From Plakobranchus ocellatus (taxonomy: Eukaryota; Mollusca; Gastropoda; Plakobranchidae), in assembly GCA_019648995.1 (NCBI GenBank), contig BLXT01001405.1, forward strand, positions 817,319-839,312: a stretch of DNA of 21,994 bases. Reading direction: 5' to 3'. Each line of letters opens with the position of its first letter. The first letter of the stretch is position 1. Positions 10,801 through 19,378 of the stretch are shown here, piece after piece. The position numbers and the translations under genes were made by a program. Below the pieces are notes generated by a model. The model made no database searches and was not told the origin of the DNA. It saw nothing but the letters and a program-made list of their open reading frames with translations.

Positions 10801-13564
10801 GTTCCCTGATAATCCTGACTTATTTTGGGACTAAATGTAATGCAAAGGTACTGAGAAGACAGTTGGATCTATGGCCAATGTTTATATTCAAGCTCCATTT
10901 CCATGTTCATGCAATTGCATCACAATCCAAGGTCATGACTGGGTAAATATTCCAAAAAACCTGTGGGTTGTTCACCTTGAGTAAATTGGCTTATTGAGTT
11001 TGGGGTTTTCTTCGTTTCAGTGTCATATCTTAAAAAGTTCTACCACTGCATCCGCCAAATTTTGCATGGAACGAAACTGATGGACAGCGTTGTATGAGAT
11101 ATAGGCAAATAGAGAAAAAAAATCGCGAGGGCGGTCTATTTATCATTTTTCTGCTGAAAATTTTAAACAGTTTTCAGATTCTAAAATGTGAAGGAATTTC
11201 TTAAAAATGTGTGTTTATTTGTTTCAAGACAAATGGAGCATTGAACATTGTGTAGATTAGTCAAACAACTTACACTATCACACATGAGTCAAACTAATGA
11301 ACTCTGCCATGTCCGATAATAGTTTAAGAATACAAAAGAAAACCTCTGGAATCCTGGCATGTCTCCATCTCAAAAAAAAAAAAAAAAATTAAATAAGAGG
11401 CACTTTTTTCTCAGATTCACTCGTAGTAAGTAAATTCAGTTTCCCTCAACATCATAGACCAGTTTTATTCCAATTTATCCAGTTAGCTTACTACCTACCT
11501 TCCATTTATGATGCAGCTTATGGAGGTGACGATACACCAGGCGGTGATGCAGGAATCGATGAATCCAGTAAATACACATATCAGTGAAAGCAATAAATGT
11601 AAACATACTCAGGAATACTCCAGCATAGCCTTTAGAGGATAAAAATAGAGGACAACATTTTGAGAATGTCCAAAGAAAAAAAAACGAAACATTGGTACTT
11701 TTGTAGTATTATGGAGAAAAAAAAAAAAGGTTAAGTAAAAGTAAGGTGATGTAAGGGAAAAAAAACATTTGAATAATCCCTAAAAAAAACAAAAATGGAT
11801 CAATTTGCCATCAAAAGTAGGAAGAAAAAATGTTGCTCTCTGACATAAACTTTTGTATTATTTCCTCAATAAAAGCATTGCACACATTTCCCTTACACTG
11901 TACTTAGAATATTGCAAAACCACTCAGCCTTTAGAAAATGTAAGCTGTTTTTATTCCATTGTTAAGAAAGTGCCTTTCTCAAGAAATCATATATATCTCA
12001 AATCAGAATAAATGTCTAACTCTACCTAGCTTTAGTACAAACTTATCAGAAAGAAGTTTTGGGCCATACCAATGGTACAAAATGTTCAAACAGACGCCAT
12101 CCAACTCATTTGAATTATTCTTGATACATATAAGATGATTAAATAAAATTAAATTTTGTCTTTAGAAACCTGTAATTTTACTTTTCAACATGTGACTCTC
12201 TGTGTCAAATTGTGGTTTTTGCTCACCCAGTCTGGTGTCTGCTACATTGTCATAGAGCTTGCTGTAACCTCTGACCTCAAGAAAGAAGATTCCAACTGTC
12301 GGGATGCTCATGAAAGGCACAGACAGCACTGCCACTGTTATTTCTTTAAGGATTTGATTCTGGATGTAAAAAAAAATTTTTTTTAACTCTACATCTTCTT
12401 TCAATAGGAGCAACCGATACCATCCATGGATGCAAATATATGGTAAATATTTATTAGAAAATAAAGATTTAATATGGAAAAAAGTAGTAAATACTGAATT
12501 AATATATTTATAAGTGTATCTTCCATATAATAAGGATAGCTGAAAAAGCAAATTTTACCTGAACTGCAAAAAATAATGTCAAGAATGTGTTTCAAAGTGA
12601 GCAGCGCATTCGTAATTATAAAACGTTTTAAAAAAAAATAAAAATAACAACTGCTCAAGCCCACATTTCATTGTAGCAGCTTAATCAATAAAGATTCAAA
12701 ATGATATAGATCGAGGCCATAACTCTGTGGGTCCATATCATTCTAGATTTTACCCTTCAATTGTAACACATTTAGAAATGTTTAATTAAAGGAGCTCAAA
12801 AAAGGGCACTCCTGTACGATTGCGGTCTTGTTTGTTTAAGTGGCGGCCATATTCACTATAGCATTTTATTTCTAAATTGGGCCTGATCAACTAAAACATA
12901 CTTCATTTCGTCAGTATTATCGGTTTTGTAGGGACATTTAGGCCTACCAATATTACTGACGAAATAAAGTGTTTTAATTTCATAAAATCCAGCTTAGAAA
13001 TAAAACACGAACACTTCACCATATAAACAAACAAGACCGCAATTGTACAGGACTGCCCAAAAAAGGTTAGGGAATGCATCTTGAAGTTTGCAATGGCATT
13101 CAAGACCCAGAAGAAAATATGGCTACCTTAGAAAAGACTTGTATTTGGAAAACGTCACAACAGAATTTTTAAAAATCAATAATTTTTGTATTTGGAAGAC
13201 CATAAAAAATGTAGAACACTCTTCCTAATACTTGATCTAAAATTTAGATAGTTTAAATCTAGACATTGACTCTACTTCCCACTCAGCCTCAGCAGAATGT
13301 TAAAAATTTTAGTTTTTTGGATGAAAGATTTTCAAACATTAGCCTATATCTCACCTCAAGAATTTGTGGATGGGTCATTAGCTTGTGATCAAAGATGAAG
13401 AAGTAGCTGAGACTTGCAACTATGAAATACAATAGATAACCACCTATGTTGGCTACCAGAAGCAGCGAAATTATCTGTCGGACTGGGTTATTCTCGGGCC
13501 AGTCCTCAGGGTACACATAAGGAGTAAACAGGTAATGATCTAAATAATTGAGAACCAAATCCAT
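7501..13564 (-). CDS. SC5D: Sterol C5-desaturase (lathosterol oxidase), complete five-exon gene
   Basis: The coding join on the minus strand is 13564-13355, 12359-12227, 11629-11499, 8988-8890, 7812-7501, giving 294 residues against 299 in human SC5D. Family knowledge: this ER membrane di-iron enzyme of the fatty acid hydroxylase superfamily introduces the C5 double bond, converting lathosterol to 7-dehydrocholesterol with O2 and electrons from cytochrome b5. Seen here: HRFLHH at residues 138-143, HKLHH at 151-155 and HHTDHH at 228-233, the HxxxHH/HxxHH/HxxHH iron ligands; hydrophobic spans near 31-57, 78-98, 117-136 and 192-204; and a C-terminal KKEL that fits the KKxx ER-retrieval pattern. 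All four introns (995, 597, 2510 and 1077 bp) have GT-AG ends, with phases 0, 1, 0, 0. The start MDLVL matches the human N-terminus as I remember it, has A at -3 and G at +4, and an in-frame stop lies 30 bases upstream (13595-13597). No frameshift or premature stop was seen, so the gene looks intact. Confidence 0.96.
7813..8889 (-). other. SC5D: SC5D intron 4
   Basis: Phase-0 intron of 1077 bases with GT at 8889-8888 and AG at 7814-7813 on the minus strand. It contains a 15-G run at 7894-7908, several T runs and a short GA tract at about 8274-8286. No other gene or element was seen. Confidence 0.9.
8890..8988 (-). CDS. SC5D: SC5D coding exon 4 (residues 159-191)
   Basis: Thirty-three codons encoding [18 protein letters not shown] and then a YPFIFPLHK stretch. 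These are near-identical to the region following histidine box 2 in animal SC5D proteins as I recall them. The acceptor is TTCACTCACAG (AG at 8990-8989) and the donor is AAG followed by GTATAT at 8889-8888. Phase is 0 at both ends. Confidence 0.94.
9099..9150. repeat. Short direct repeat, 21 bp at 31-bp spacing
   Basis: The sequence TATTTCCAATACTAGAAAAA, plus one more A, occurs at 9099-9119 and again at 9130-9150. It is probably a small local duplication. Confidence 0.9.
9330..9572 (-). pseudogene. Acidic then Ser/Arg-rich coding relic inside SC5D intron 3
   Basis: On the minus strand one open frame reads an acidic stretch ([20 protein letters not shown] and then YEPESKQK) and stops at a TGA. 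The neighbouring frame continues with [20 protein letters not shown] and then a Ser/Lys-rich, Gly-rich tail ending near 9330. The switch is consistent with one frameshift in an acidic-then-basic low-complexity protein segment. A pyrimidine-rich acceptor-like TTCAGTCTTCACCCCGCAG sits just upstream (AG near 9554). I do not recognise a family. It could be a relic of a retroposed or transposon-borne gene, an unused exon, or chance. Confidence 0.3.
10611..10815. mobile_element. MITE-like near-palindromic element in SC5D intron 3
   Basis: The segment 10625-10654 is the reverse complement of 10772-10801 with one mismatch (CAGGCCCACC...TCTAGATCTACC). The match continues outward at about 10 of 14 positions and inward through the CCAACGAAATGAAG and CTTCACTTCATTGG blocks. 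Almost the whole 205 bases can form one hairpin with an AT-rich loop near 10697-10735. There is no coding capacity, as in MITEs or solo fold-back elements. No clear target duplication was identified, so the superfamily is undetermined. Confidence 0.8.
11499..11629 (-). CDS. SC5D: SC5D coding exon 3 (residues 115-158), histidine boxes 1 and 2
   Basis: Contains [15 protein letters not shown] followed by HKLHHKWK, giving the HxxxHH and HxxHH iron-binding boxes. It is too short for open-reading-frame listings and was found by reading the minus strand between exons 2 and 4. The acceptor is TTTTATCCTCTAAAG (AG at 11631-11630) and the donor is AAG followed by GTAGGTAG at 11498-11497. Its length of 131 bases, 2 plus 43 codons, exactly restores the frame left by exon 2. 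Confidence 0.94.
11630..12226 (-). other. SC5D: SC5D intron 2
   Basis: Phase-1 intron of 597 bases with GT at 12226-12225 and AG at 11631-11630 on the minus strand. AT-rich, with A homopolymers. Nothing else was recognised. Confidence 0.9.
12227..12359 (-). CDS. SC5D: SC5D coding exon 2 (residues 71-114 and first base of 115)
   Basis: Starts after acceptor TTTACATCCAG (AG at 12361-12360) with NQILKEI and carries the second membrane region and the conserved [11 protein letters not shown] motif. The donor is CTGG followed by GTGAGC at 12226-12225. The exon is 133 bases, so a glycine codon is split (phase 1) and completed by the GC that opens exon 3. Confidence 0.94.
12360..13354 (-). other. 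SC5D: SC5D intron 1
   Basis: Phase-0 intron of 995 bases with GT at 13354-13353 and AG at 12361-12360. It holds a MITE-like palindrome (12804-13058). The remainder is AT-rich with no recognised feature. Confidence 0.9.
12804..13058. mobile_element. MITE-like near-palindromic element in SC5D intron 1
   Basis: The left arm begins GGGCACTCCTGTACGATTGC and is matched by the reverse complement of the right end (about 13023-13058), with two mismatches over 35 bases. Matching resumes inside the arms (TTTTATTTCTAA and CATTTCGTCAGTAAT-like blocks), so about 255 bases can fold into one stem with a loop near 12920-12945. Both ends are flanked by AAAAAA, which might be a target duplication but is low complexity. 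No coding capacity. It is unrelated in sequence to the intron 3 element. Confidence 0.82.
13355..13564 (-). CDS. SC5D: SC5D coding exon 1 (residues 1-70)
   Basis: Encodes the N-terminus, with the family-typical FTPYVYP and [10 protein letters not shown] stretches and a hydrophobic segment at about residues 31-57. The exon ends in CTTGAG followed by GTGAGA, a good donor at 13354-13353. Its length of 210 bases leaves phase 0. The open frame continues past the donor to 13289, but those residues do not resemble the family, so the splice site and not the stop sets the end. Confidence 0.95.
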
Positions 13565-13708
13565 TGTTGTGGTTTTAAATTGCCTTCTCCTCAGTTATTC
13601 TTATTTGTTTTATGTTCCCTATGCTGTTGGGTTTTTTTTTATTTCCACGATGCAAAGACTCCTAATATGTGATAATCTTTTGTTCACCTATGAAGACCCA
13701 AAAATCAG
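13565..13708 (-). other. Possible SC5D 5' UTR segment with upstream splice acceptor
   Basis: On the minus strand TTTCTCTGCTCTCACAG (AG at 13710-13709) is a good acceptor with a pyrimidine-rich tract. It would give a 144-base non-coding stretch in front of the SC5D start codon. A second acceptor-like site, ATTTCTGTATTTTCTAG, lies near 13827. No TATA box, initiator or CpG-rich promoter is evident here, so transcription may begin at an exon farther upstream. Inference only. Confidence 0.25.
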
Positions 13709-14154
13709 CTGTGAGAGCAGAGAAACTGACGGTTTCACTAACAAACATTTTGATTGGTCGTTCTTAGTCGACTCATGTGACTTTTTGTATGCGTTTACAA
13801 AAGAAGAGCTCTCAACTCTCCTGTCTAGAAAATACAGAAATCACCTATATTTTATCGATAGCAGCAAAAATAAAAACAGGCATTGAAGTATTCGTTTGTT
13901 TTGTTGGGGTTTTTTGAAGTATTCGGTGAAATAAATGCACTCACTTTTGGAGGTAGAAATATGATTATATATTTGAGTAATGAATAATCTCAAACTAAAT
14001 CCAACTGGTCTCAACTAAAAGACTCGGTGAGGGATCGCGTTGTGATTCTAAAACAGTACTGATCAAGCCATTTCATATTTTTTCTTTTAAATTCTTTCTA
14101 GTGTATAATGTTATACTTGGTCGAATGGTTGATTGATTATTGATATGCCCAGTC
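13709..14154. other. Upstream region between SC5D and the LINE relic
   Basis: Nothing coding was recognised. The plus-strand open frame of 112 codons over 13548-13886 runs antisense to SC5D exon 1 and looks like chance. The 11-base sequence TGAAGTATTCG is repeated at about 13885 and 13915. A diverged 5' part of the LINE relic could extend into 14030-14154, but I could not read it. Confidence 0.4.
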
Positions 14155-15130
14155 ATACATCTGTAAGAATTGAGGGAGAATATAGTGATTAGCCTACAAA
14201 TCTGTCAAAAGAGGTGTGAGGCAGCGATATGTAATGTCTTCTGGTCTTTTTAACTTACGTAATGAAATGATCTCAAGGAATCTTGATGTTAGTTCAGGCT
14301 TAAAAATAAATGGAGAAAATCTCATAAAACAATCTCAAATATGCAAATTATACAATTTTAATCGCAGAGTCTGACAAACAACTTCAAAAACTTTTAGCAG
14401 CTGTAATTTTAGAGAGCGAAAGAATGGGCTTGTCTTTGAATATTAAAAAAAAAGGGGGGGGATGTAAGGTCATATTTAAGAAATCCCTTAACCCAAAAGG
14501 TAATCTAGTTAGCATTGGCGAAAAAAAAAAAGTCAAACAAGTCATATTATTCAAATTTTTCGGTTAACTGATTTTATCAGATGGTAGATGCACAGGTGAA
14601 ATAAGTAGTAAAAGAATAACTATGGCCAAAAATACATTACAGAAAAAAATGAAACCAATACTGGCAAACAGAAAAATAAGTATGGAAACCAAATTAAGGG
14701 TAATGAAAATATATGTATGGTCAATTCTTTTATCTGGTAGATAGTTTTGGACAATAAAACAAGGAAACAGACAGAAACTAAAAGCAGTAAAGTTGTGGTT
14801 TATCAGAGGAATGGTGGGGATATCATGGACGGGAAAAAGTCCAATTAATTGGTACTGAAATAGGCTAATCTTGAGCGATCGCTAAACAAAACCATAAGAC
14901 AGAGGCGATTACAATCTTTAGCATACTTTGCCGTCACAAGGGTTATAACGCTTAGCGATCACTGGAAAGTTTGAAAGCATAGAGCTACACATAGAATAAC
15001 TTTATTGAAAATCTTAAGTCATGGGCAATAGGTAACGGTAGCAACAGCAACTTTATAAGGTTTAGTGAGAATATGTTTTGGTAGAGGAGTGTAATCTCCA
15101 ATGTATGTTGTAAGAAAGGCACACAAAGAA
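14155..15130 (+). pseudogene. Decayed non-LTR retrotransposon (LINE) reverse transcriptase and C-terminal region
   Basis: Reading across frameshifts on the plus strand gives, in order: TSVRIEGEYSD (about 14157), GVRQ..VMS.GLFNL.NEMI (about 14213-14275), GLKINGEN (about 14297-14320), NNLKYANYTILIAESDKQLQ (about 14328-14388), GLSLNIKK (about 14427), DGRC...AKNTLQ (about 14580-14643), KLRVMKIYVWSILL (about 14691), KAVKLWFIRGMVGISWTG (about 14784-14835), ANLERSLNKTIRQRRLQ (about 14863-14915) and SWAIGNG...CCKKGTQ (about 15019-15127). These match, in order, the RT palm and the C-terminal region of animal LINE-type endonuclease-RT proteins as I know them. There are several in-frame stops and at least three frame changes. 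The catalytic YADD is YANY, so the copy is dead. The 5' part, including the endonuclease, is missing, as in 5'-truncated insertions. Confidence 0.88.
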
Positions 15131-16434
15131 AAAGATACCCGGTCTATTATTTATCGTGGTATCAGGGTTTCCATTCATTGACTTTCTGTCATTGGCCATT
15201 ATTATTTGTCAAATCGTGGAGCAAATTAAGATGAAAGAAAAAATCCGTTAAAAATCTGTGTGAGTATATGAAAAGCTTGAAACTGTACAAAGCCTAAGAT
15301 GTGTCTATAGACACCAAGTTCCTTTAAGGGGCCCTCTATGCGAGAGAGACTGACCTCTAGGAAAAGTCTGTACATGACGATTAGATTGTAGTATTTACTC
15401 GTGGCGATTTGATTCTATGATCTCTTCTTTTTTTAATTACTTTGTGTAATGGCTAAATTAGCTAGGGGTGGTCATATACTTCGGTGAGTGGTTGTCTGGT
15501 ATGTGTGTATTGTAAAAGGTTTTAAATGATTATTATTCTTTAATCAGATTTTTAAAGCTCTTACTTTCTTTCGAGAAGTTGCTCTCGAACAAAATATACT
15601 CCCAGACAAAGGAAAACTGAGAATAGCTTCATGCTTAGGTTACAGCATGATATCAGTCAATCAATCAGGTCCCTCTTTTCATAGCATTGACAATCATTTT
15701 CCTTAAATCTTAAATGGTGTCGATTTTTAATGGCTGCTATTGTGTGCCTTAGTTTGTCTGTTATCATCCATTATGAAGTTACAATCACTGGTAGGTATCC
15801 GCTAAATGCAAATCTGTTTACGATCAAAGTGTTACAGGTGACAAGTGAGTTCTTTTATATAGAGAGAAGAACTTCAGTTATTGAAATTACAAAGACAAAT
15901 TTATTAACTCGAATGTAAAAACGCCAACACTTTACATTAGTGAAAAATGATAAATACGTGCTCTTGTTCTAGGATCAATTTGCAAACAATAGTTCTTATA
16001 TGAGCTCATGATGGATTTAATTAGCTACAGTCTTTTGTAAAAAGCAAAATCTCATATCAAAACTCTACAGTTCTTGAAAACTCTCTTCATTAAAAGATAT
16101 TTTTCGAAATTACCACCAATATAAGCTTTTTTTTATAAACACTGGCCCGATTTTCCTAAAAAAAAGTAGAAGAAGTCAACAAAATTATGTGACAAAAATG
16201 CTAAAATACGCGCACACACACACAAAAAAAATCGGAAACAAACTCTTCTTAATGCGATTAGTAAAATAGTGCAATTTTAGAAATTGGCACACTCACATGA
16301 GCGTATTATGCTAAAACAAGGAAGAATTATGTCGGCTATTAATTTTTGGCTTGAATAAACAGTCCACTTGTATAATCCCAAAATTCGCAACGCCGTGAGT
16401 TAAATAGTCATGTTATTTCAAATGGGTCGAACAA
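15131..16434. other. AT-rich intergenic stretch
   Basis: No gene recognised. The first part could be the LINE 3' tail, but no poly-A or satellite tail is evident. A short CA tract occurs near 16210-16224. The 62-codon plus-strand frame at 15730-15918 resembles nothing I know. Confidence 0.45.
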
Positions 16435-16550
16435 TTTAAATCTGGACCCCTAGAATCCAGGGAGCACAACCTTCCCCTCCACTCGACTCGATCCGAGGAA
16501 CTAAGACGGCCAATCGACACAGCAACTTTGCTTGCATTCCATAGGGAAAA

Positions 16551-16741
16551 CCCACACTGGAGGCGACGCGACTTGTAATAGCTGACGAGACGGACTGTTT
16601 GTCGCAGTTAGTGTAGGCCCACATTGGAGGCGACGCAACTTGTAATAGCCGCAGAGACGAACTGATGTCGCAGTTAGTGTAGGCCCACATTGGAGGCGAC
16701 GCAACTTGTAATAGCCGAAGAGACGGACTGATGTCGCAGTT
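16551..16741. repeat. Tandem array of a 66-67-bp unit at the left edge of the fold-back cluster
   Basis: Units begin at 16551, 16618 and 16684 with CCCACA(C/T)TGGAGGCGACGC and continue through CTTGTAATAGC and the GATGTCGCAGTTAGTGTAGG region; the third unit ends near 16741. Single inverted copies occur at 17357-17408 and about 17855-17908, so the array expanded only on this arm. It makes the minus strand open over 16436-16945 with a repeated peptide, which I regard as an artefact. A perfect 6-bp-stem hairpin (TTCGGT...ACCGAA) follows at 16741-16757. Confidence 0.9.
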
Positions 16742-18016
16742 TCGGTGCTCTACCGAAGCACAAGTTAGCCTGATAATTTGCGTAACAAGACTGGCCTCGT
16801 GATTCGCGGGGAACCGATCAGTAGAATTGTGCATGGTCACGTAATGGTACCCCCCTTTCCATTCTCCAATAGAGCCACTGACATAACGCGAGGCTGTAAT
16901 ACACAAAGGATAGCTCCGACGCCCTAGACTAGATGAAAGTCGCAACCCACTTGGTGTGCTTTCGCACCAAAGAAACTAGAGTGTTTATAAACATGTATTG
17001 TTGGACACGTAAACTACTGACTCCAGTGTGGGTTGGGCTTTTCTGTGTTCTACCCAATTACAAGTTACGGAGCGCCCTTACTGGAGCCAGCAGTTCACGT
17101 GTCTAACAATACATGTTTGAAAATATCCTTTTTCTTTGGTGCGAGCGCACACCAAGTCGGCTACTTAAGGGTCGGAGCTTTCCTTCGTGTTTTACAGCCT
17201 GGTCTTACGTTAGCGGCTCTGTGGGATGGGGGAAAGAGGGTGCCATTACGTGACCACGCATAATTCTACTGACTGTAATTGCCGCGCGAACCACAAGGCC
17301 AGTCTTGTTACGCAAATTATCAGGCCAACTTGTAATTGGATGGCGCACAGTAACGGCGACATCAGTCCGTCTTGTCGGCTATTACAAGTCGCGTCGCCTC
17401 CAGTGTGGAACTACGCTTAGCCTGATAATTTGCGTAACAAGACTGCCCTCGTTGTTCGCACAGCAACGGTCAGTATATTTATGCGTGTTCACGTAATGGC
17501 ACCCTTTTCCCCCTTATCTAACAGAGGGACTGACGTAAAGCGAGGCTTTAATACACAAAGTGACAGCGCACACTGGGGGCAGCAGTTTGGGCTTCCAACG
17601 GTGCAACAACCAACATGTTTGGAAACGCTATAATTTTTTTTACTAACAGCGCACACTAAGTTGGCTACGACACCGACACGTGAGAGGTTTTGCAGCCAGG
17701 GATTACTCAATTGGCTCTGTCGGATAAGGGAAAGGGGGTGCCATTACGTGACCACGCATAATTCTACTGACCGTTGCCGCGCGAACCACGAGGCCAGTCT
17801 TGTTACACAAATTATCAGGCTAACTTGTCGGTGGGTAGCGCACAGTAACTGCGACATCAGTCTGTCAAGTTAGCCATGACATGTCGCGTCGCTTTTAGTG
17901 TGGGTCTACGCAAAGGATAGCTCCGACGCCCTACACTAGATGAAAGTCGAAACCAACTTGCACCAAAGAAACTAGACTATTTCCAACCATGTATTGTTGG
18001 ACATGTGAGCTGCTGC
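16551..18016. mobile_element. Fold-back repeat cluster with blocks in alternating orientation
   Basis: A GC-richer island in AT-rich DNA. The same blocks occur in both orientations: the TTAGCCTGATAATTTGCG block forward at 16765 and 17417 and inverted ending near 17328 and 17823; the CACGTAATGG block forward near 16839 and 17490 and inverted near 17240 and 17740. Overall order is forward (16551-17020), reverse (17090-17408), forward (about 17417-17570), reverse (about 17660-17915), then a partial forward copy (17916-18016) of the segment first seen at 16905-17010. The first pair forms an imperfect palindrome of about 860 bases with a loop near 17020-17090. No transposase is encoded. It could be a fold-back transposon or nested MITEs. 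Outer boundaries and target duplications were not found. Confidence 0.85.
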
Positions 18017-18400
18017 ACAGCTTTAATGAGCAACAAACACGAGTCTGCGCTTGATCTAGTGTATGCACAAACATGCAATTTGTAAATAAATGCTCGCCTA
18101 AATAGATCTTGATCTGGTTTTCATATGCGATCTATGGAAAGCTCAGCTTATTTTTTAAAAGGTGGTTCCGTTCGGCAATAAGGATATTTTTTACATTCCT
18201 CTGCTTCTCTTGCCTTCTATAGTTCCAATGTTCCTAAACTTCTCTTCTCATGGCGTCACTTATAAATTTTCTGCGTTGGCTACATATTTTCTTCTCTTAT
18301 GCCCTCTGCTTTTCTTTATTGCTACAATGCATAAGTCTATCAAGAGATCAGATCAAATCTAATCTATGCGCCTGACCACTATTTAGTCTAGAACAGCTTG
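18017..18400. other. Intergenic stretch right of the fold-back cluster
   Basis: No gene, repeat or element recognised. Short open frames on both strands have no recognisable motif. Confidence 0.45.
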
Positions 18401-18609
18401 GAGCCGTAGTTCTAGTTTTTTTGTTTTTCTCTTTCTTTTTAAACAGAATTACCCGAATTCTGATTGAAAGAAACTCGCGAGAGAAAATCTTGAAACGAGT
18501 TTTAAAACGATTCAATATTCGGATTAAAAACAAAGTCCGAACATTCACAATAGGCCATTGTGATAAGGCCCAGCACTCGTCGATAGTCATCTCCCTTGTC
18601 CCTGCAAAC

Positions 18610-18649
18610 ATGGCGAAGGTCGTTGCATACTTTACAAGGAGGACTAATC
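18610..18649 (+). CDS. Putative first coding exon of an unidentified plus-strand gene
   Basis: GCAAACATGGCG is a near-ideal translation start context (A at -3, G at +4). The frame reads MAKVVAYFTRRTN and then meets a textbook donor, GTAAGTAT, at 18650-18651, leaving phase 1. Upstream 18420-18609 is richer in CG dinucleotides than most of the window (for example near 18475, 18580 and 18613), as expected of a promoter and 5' leader. The same open frame extends upstream to 18421 but that part is unlike known proteins. The gene would be transcribed away from SC5D. I could not identify the family or a convincing second exon in the remaining 3.3 kb, so this may be chance. Confidence 0.35.
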
Positions 18650-18651
18650 GT

Positions 18652-19316
18652 AAGTATCATGTTTTCAGCGAACGATGCTAGGCGTTCATTAGTCATTTAA
18701 CCACAGTTTTAATTTAGATCTAGGCGTGGTTTTCGCAATATATCTCCGGGCCCTTAGGTTCTTTAAACAAACTTCCTTAGTTCTCCAGATAAAGATCACA
18801 ATGGAAATGCAAATCTGCTAATCTTGATCCCCTAGAAGATTTATAATTTTCAAAACCGGTGGAATACAGTGCATTCCATTTTATTCGACAATCACAATTC
18901 GAGATTTTTTAAAATTCGACGCACTTAAAGAGTCGAAAATAATTCCATCAGAATCCTTACTAGATTCTAATAGATTTTTGTCTAATCTAAAGCAATATGC
19001 TGCTCAGTTCAGTTTTCAATTAAACTAATGCTTTTTGCCTGACGGCTTCGCAGGAAAATCAATGTGCTCGATAGCACAGACCACTCGTTGTGATTCAGTA
19101 AATGAGGGGATTATGTGGTTAGGCATCTGGGGAAAAGGAGGAGGGTAGCACAAGCAGGAGAGGAGGAAAAGTGTGGTCTTAGTCTAGACCTGACACAGCA
19201 TTGGGAAGGGCACTGGCAGACATTCCCCGCTAGGTGCTGCTTATGCTGAGGGAGAAGACTGTTGGCCTACCTTTATATTTAATAATGGATAATATGGCAA
19301 AAGACAACCAACCCAT
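18652..19316. other. No recognised feature; possible intron of the putative plus-strand gene
   Basis: AT-rich with no coding signal. A TAGATCTA motif occurs at 18715-18722. Confidence 0.4.
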
Positions 19317-19378
19317 CCCCCTACCACCTTTTTTATTTTCTATATTTCCCCCTACCACCTGTTTTATTTTCTATAGTT
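19317..19378. repeat. Tandem duplication, 31-bp unit, two copies
   Basis: CCCCCTACCACCT followed by a T-rich TTTTATTTTCTATA segment occurs at 19317 and again at 19348, nearly identical. Confidence 0.9.

Larger units (their letters stand above)
8989..11498 (-). other. SC5D: SC5D intron 3
   Basis: Largest intron, 2510 bases, phase 0, with GT at 11498-11497 and AG at 8990-8989. It hosts a 31-bp-spaced direct repeat (9099-9150), a protein-coding relic (about 9330-9572) and a near-palindromic element (10611-10815). The remainder is AT-rich with nothing recognised. Confidence 0.9.

Noticed and set aside
13548..13886. 112-codon plus-strand frame antisense to SC5D exon 1
   Set aside because: Overlaps the real coding exon in its first bases and has no recognised domain. 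Treated as a chance frame.
16436..16945. 169-codon minus-strand frame with repeated NCDIS...LLQVASPP peptide
   Set aside because: It is open only because the GC-richer tandem and fold-back repeats contain few stops. The peptide repetition mirrors the DNA repeat, and overlapping frames on both strands are equally open.
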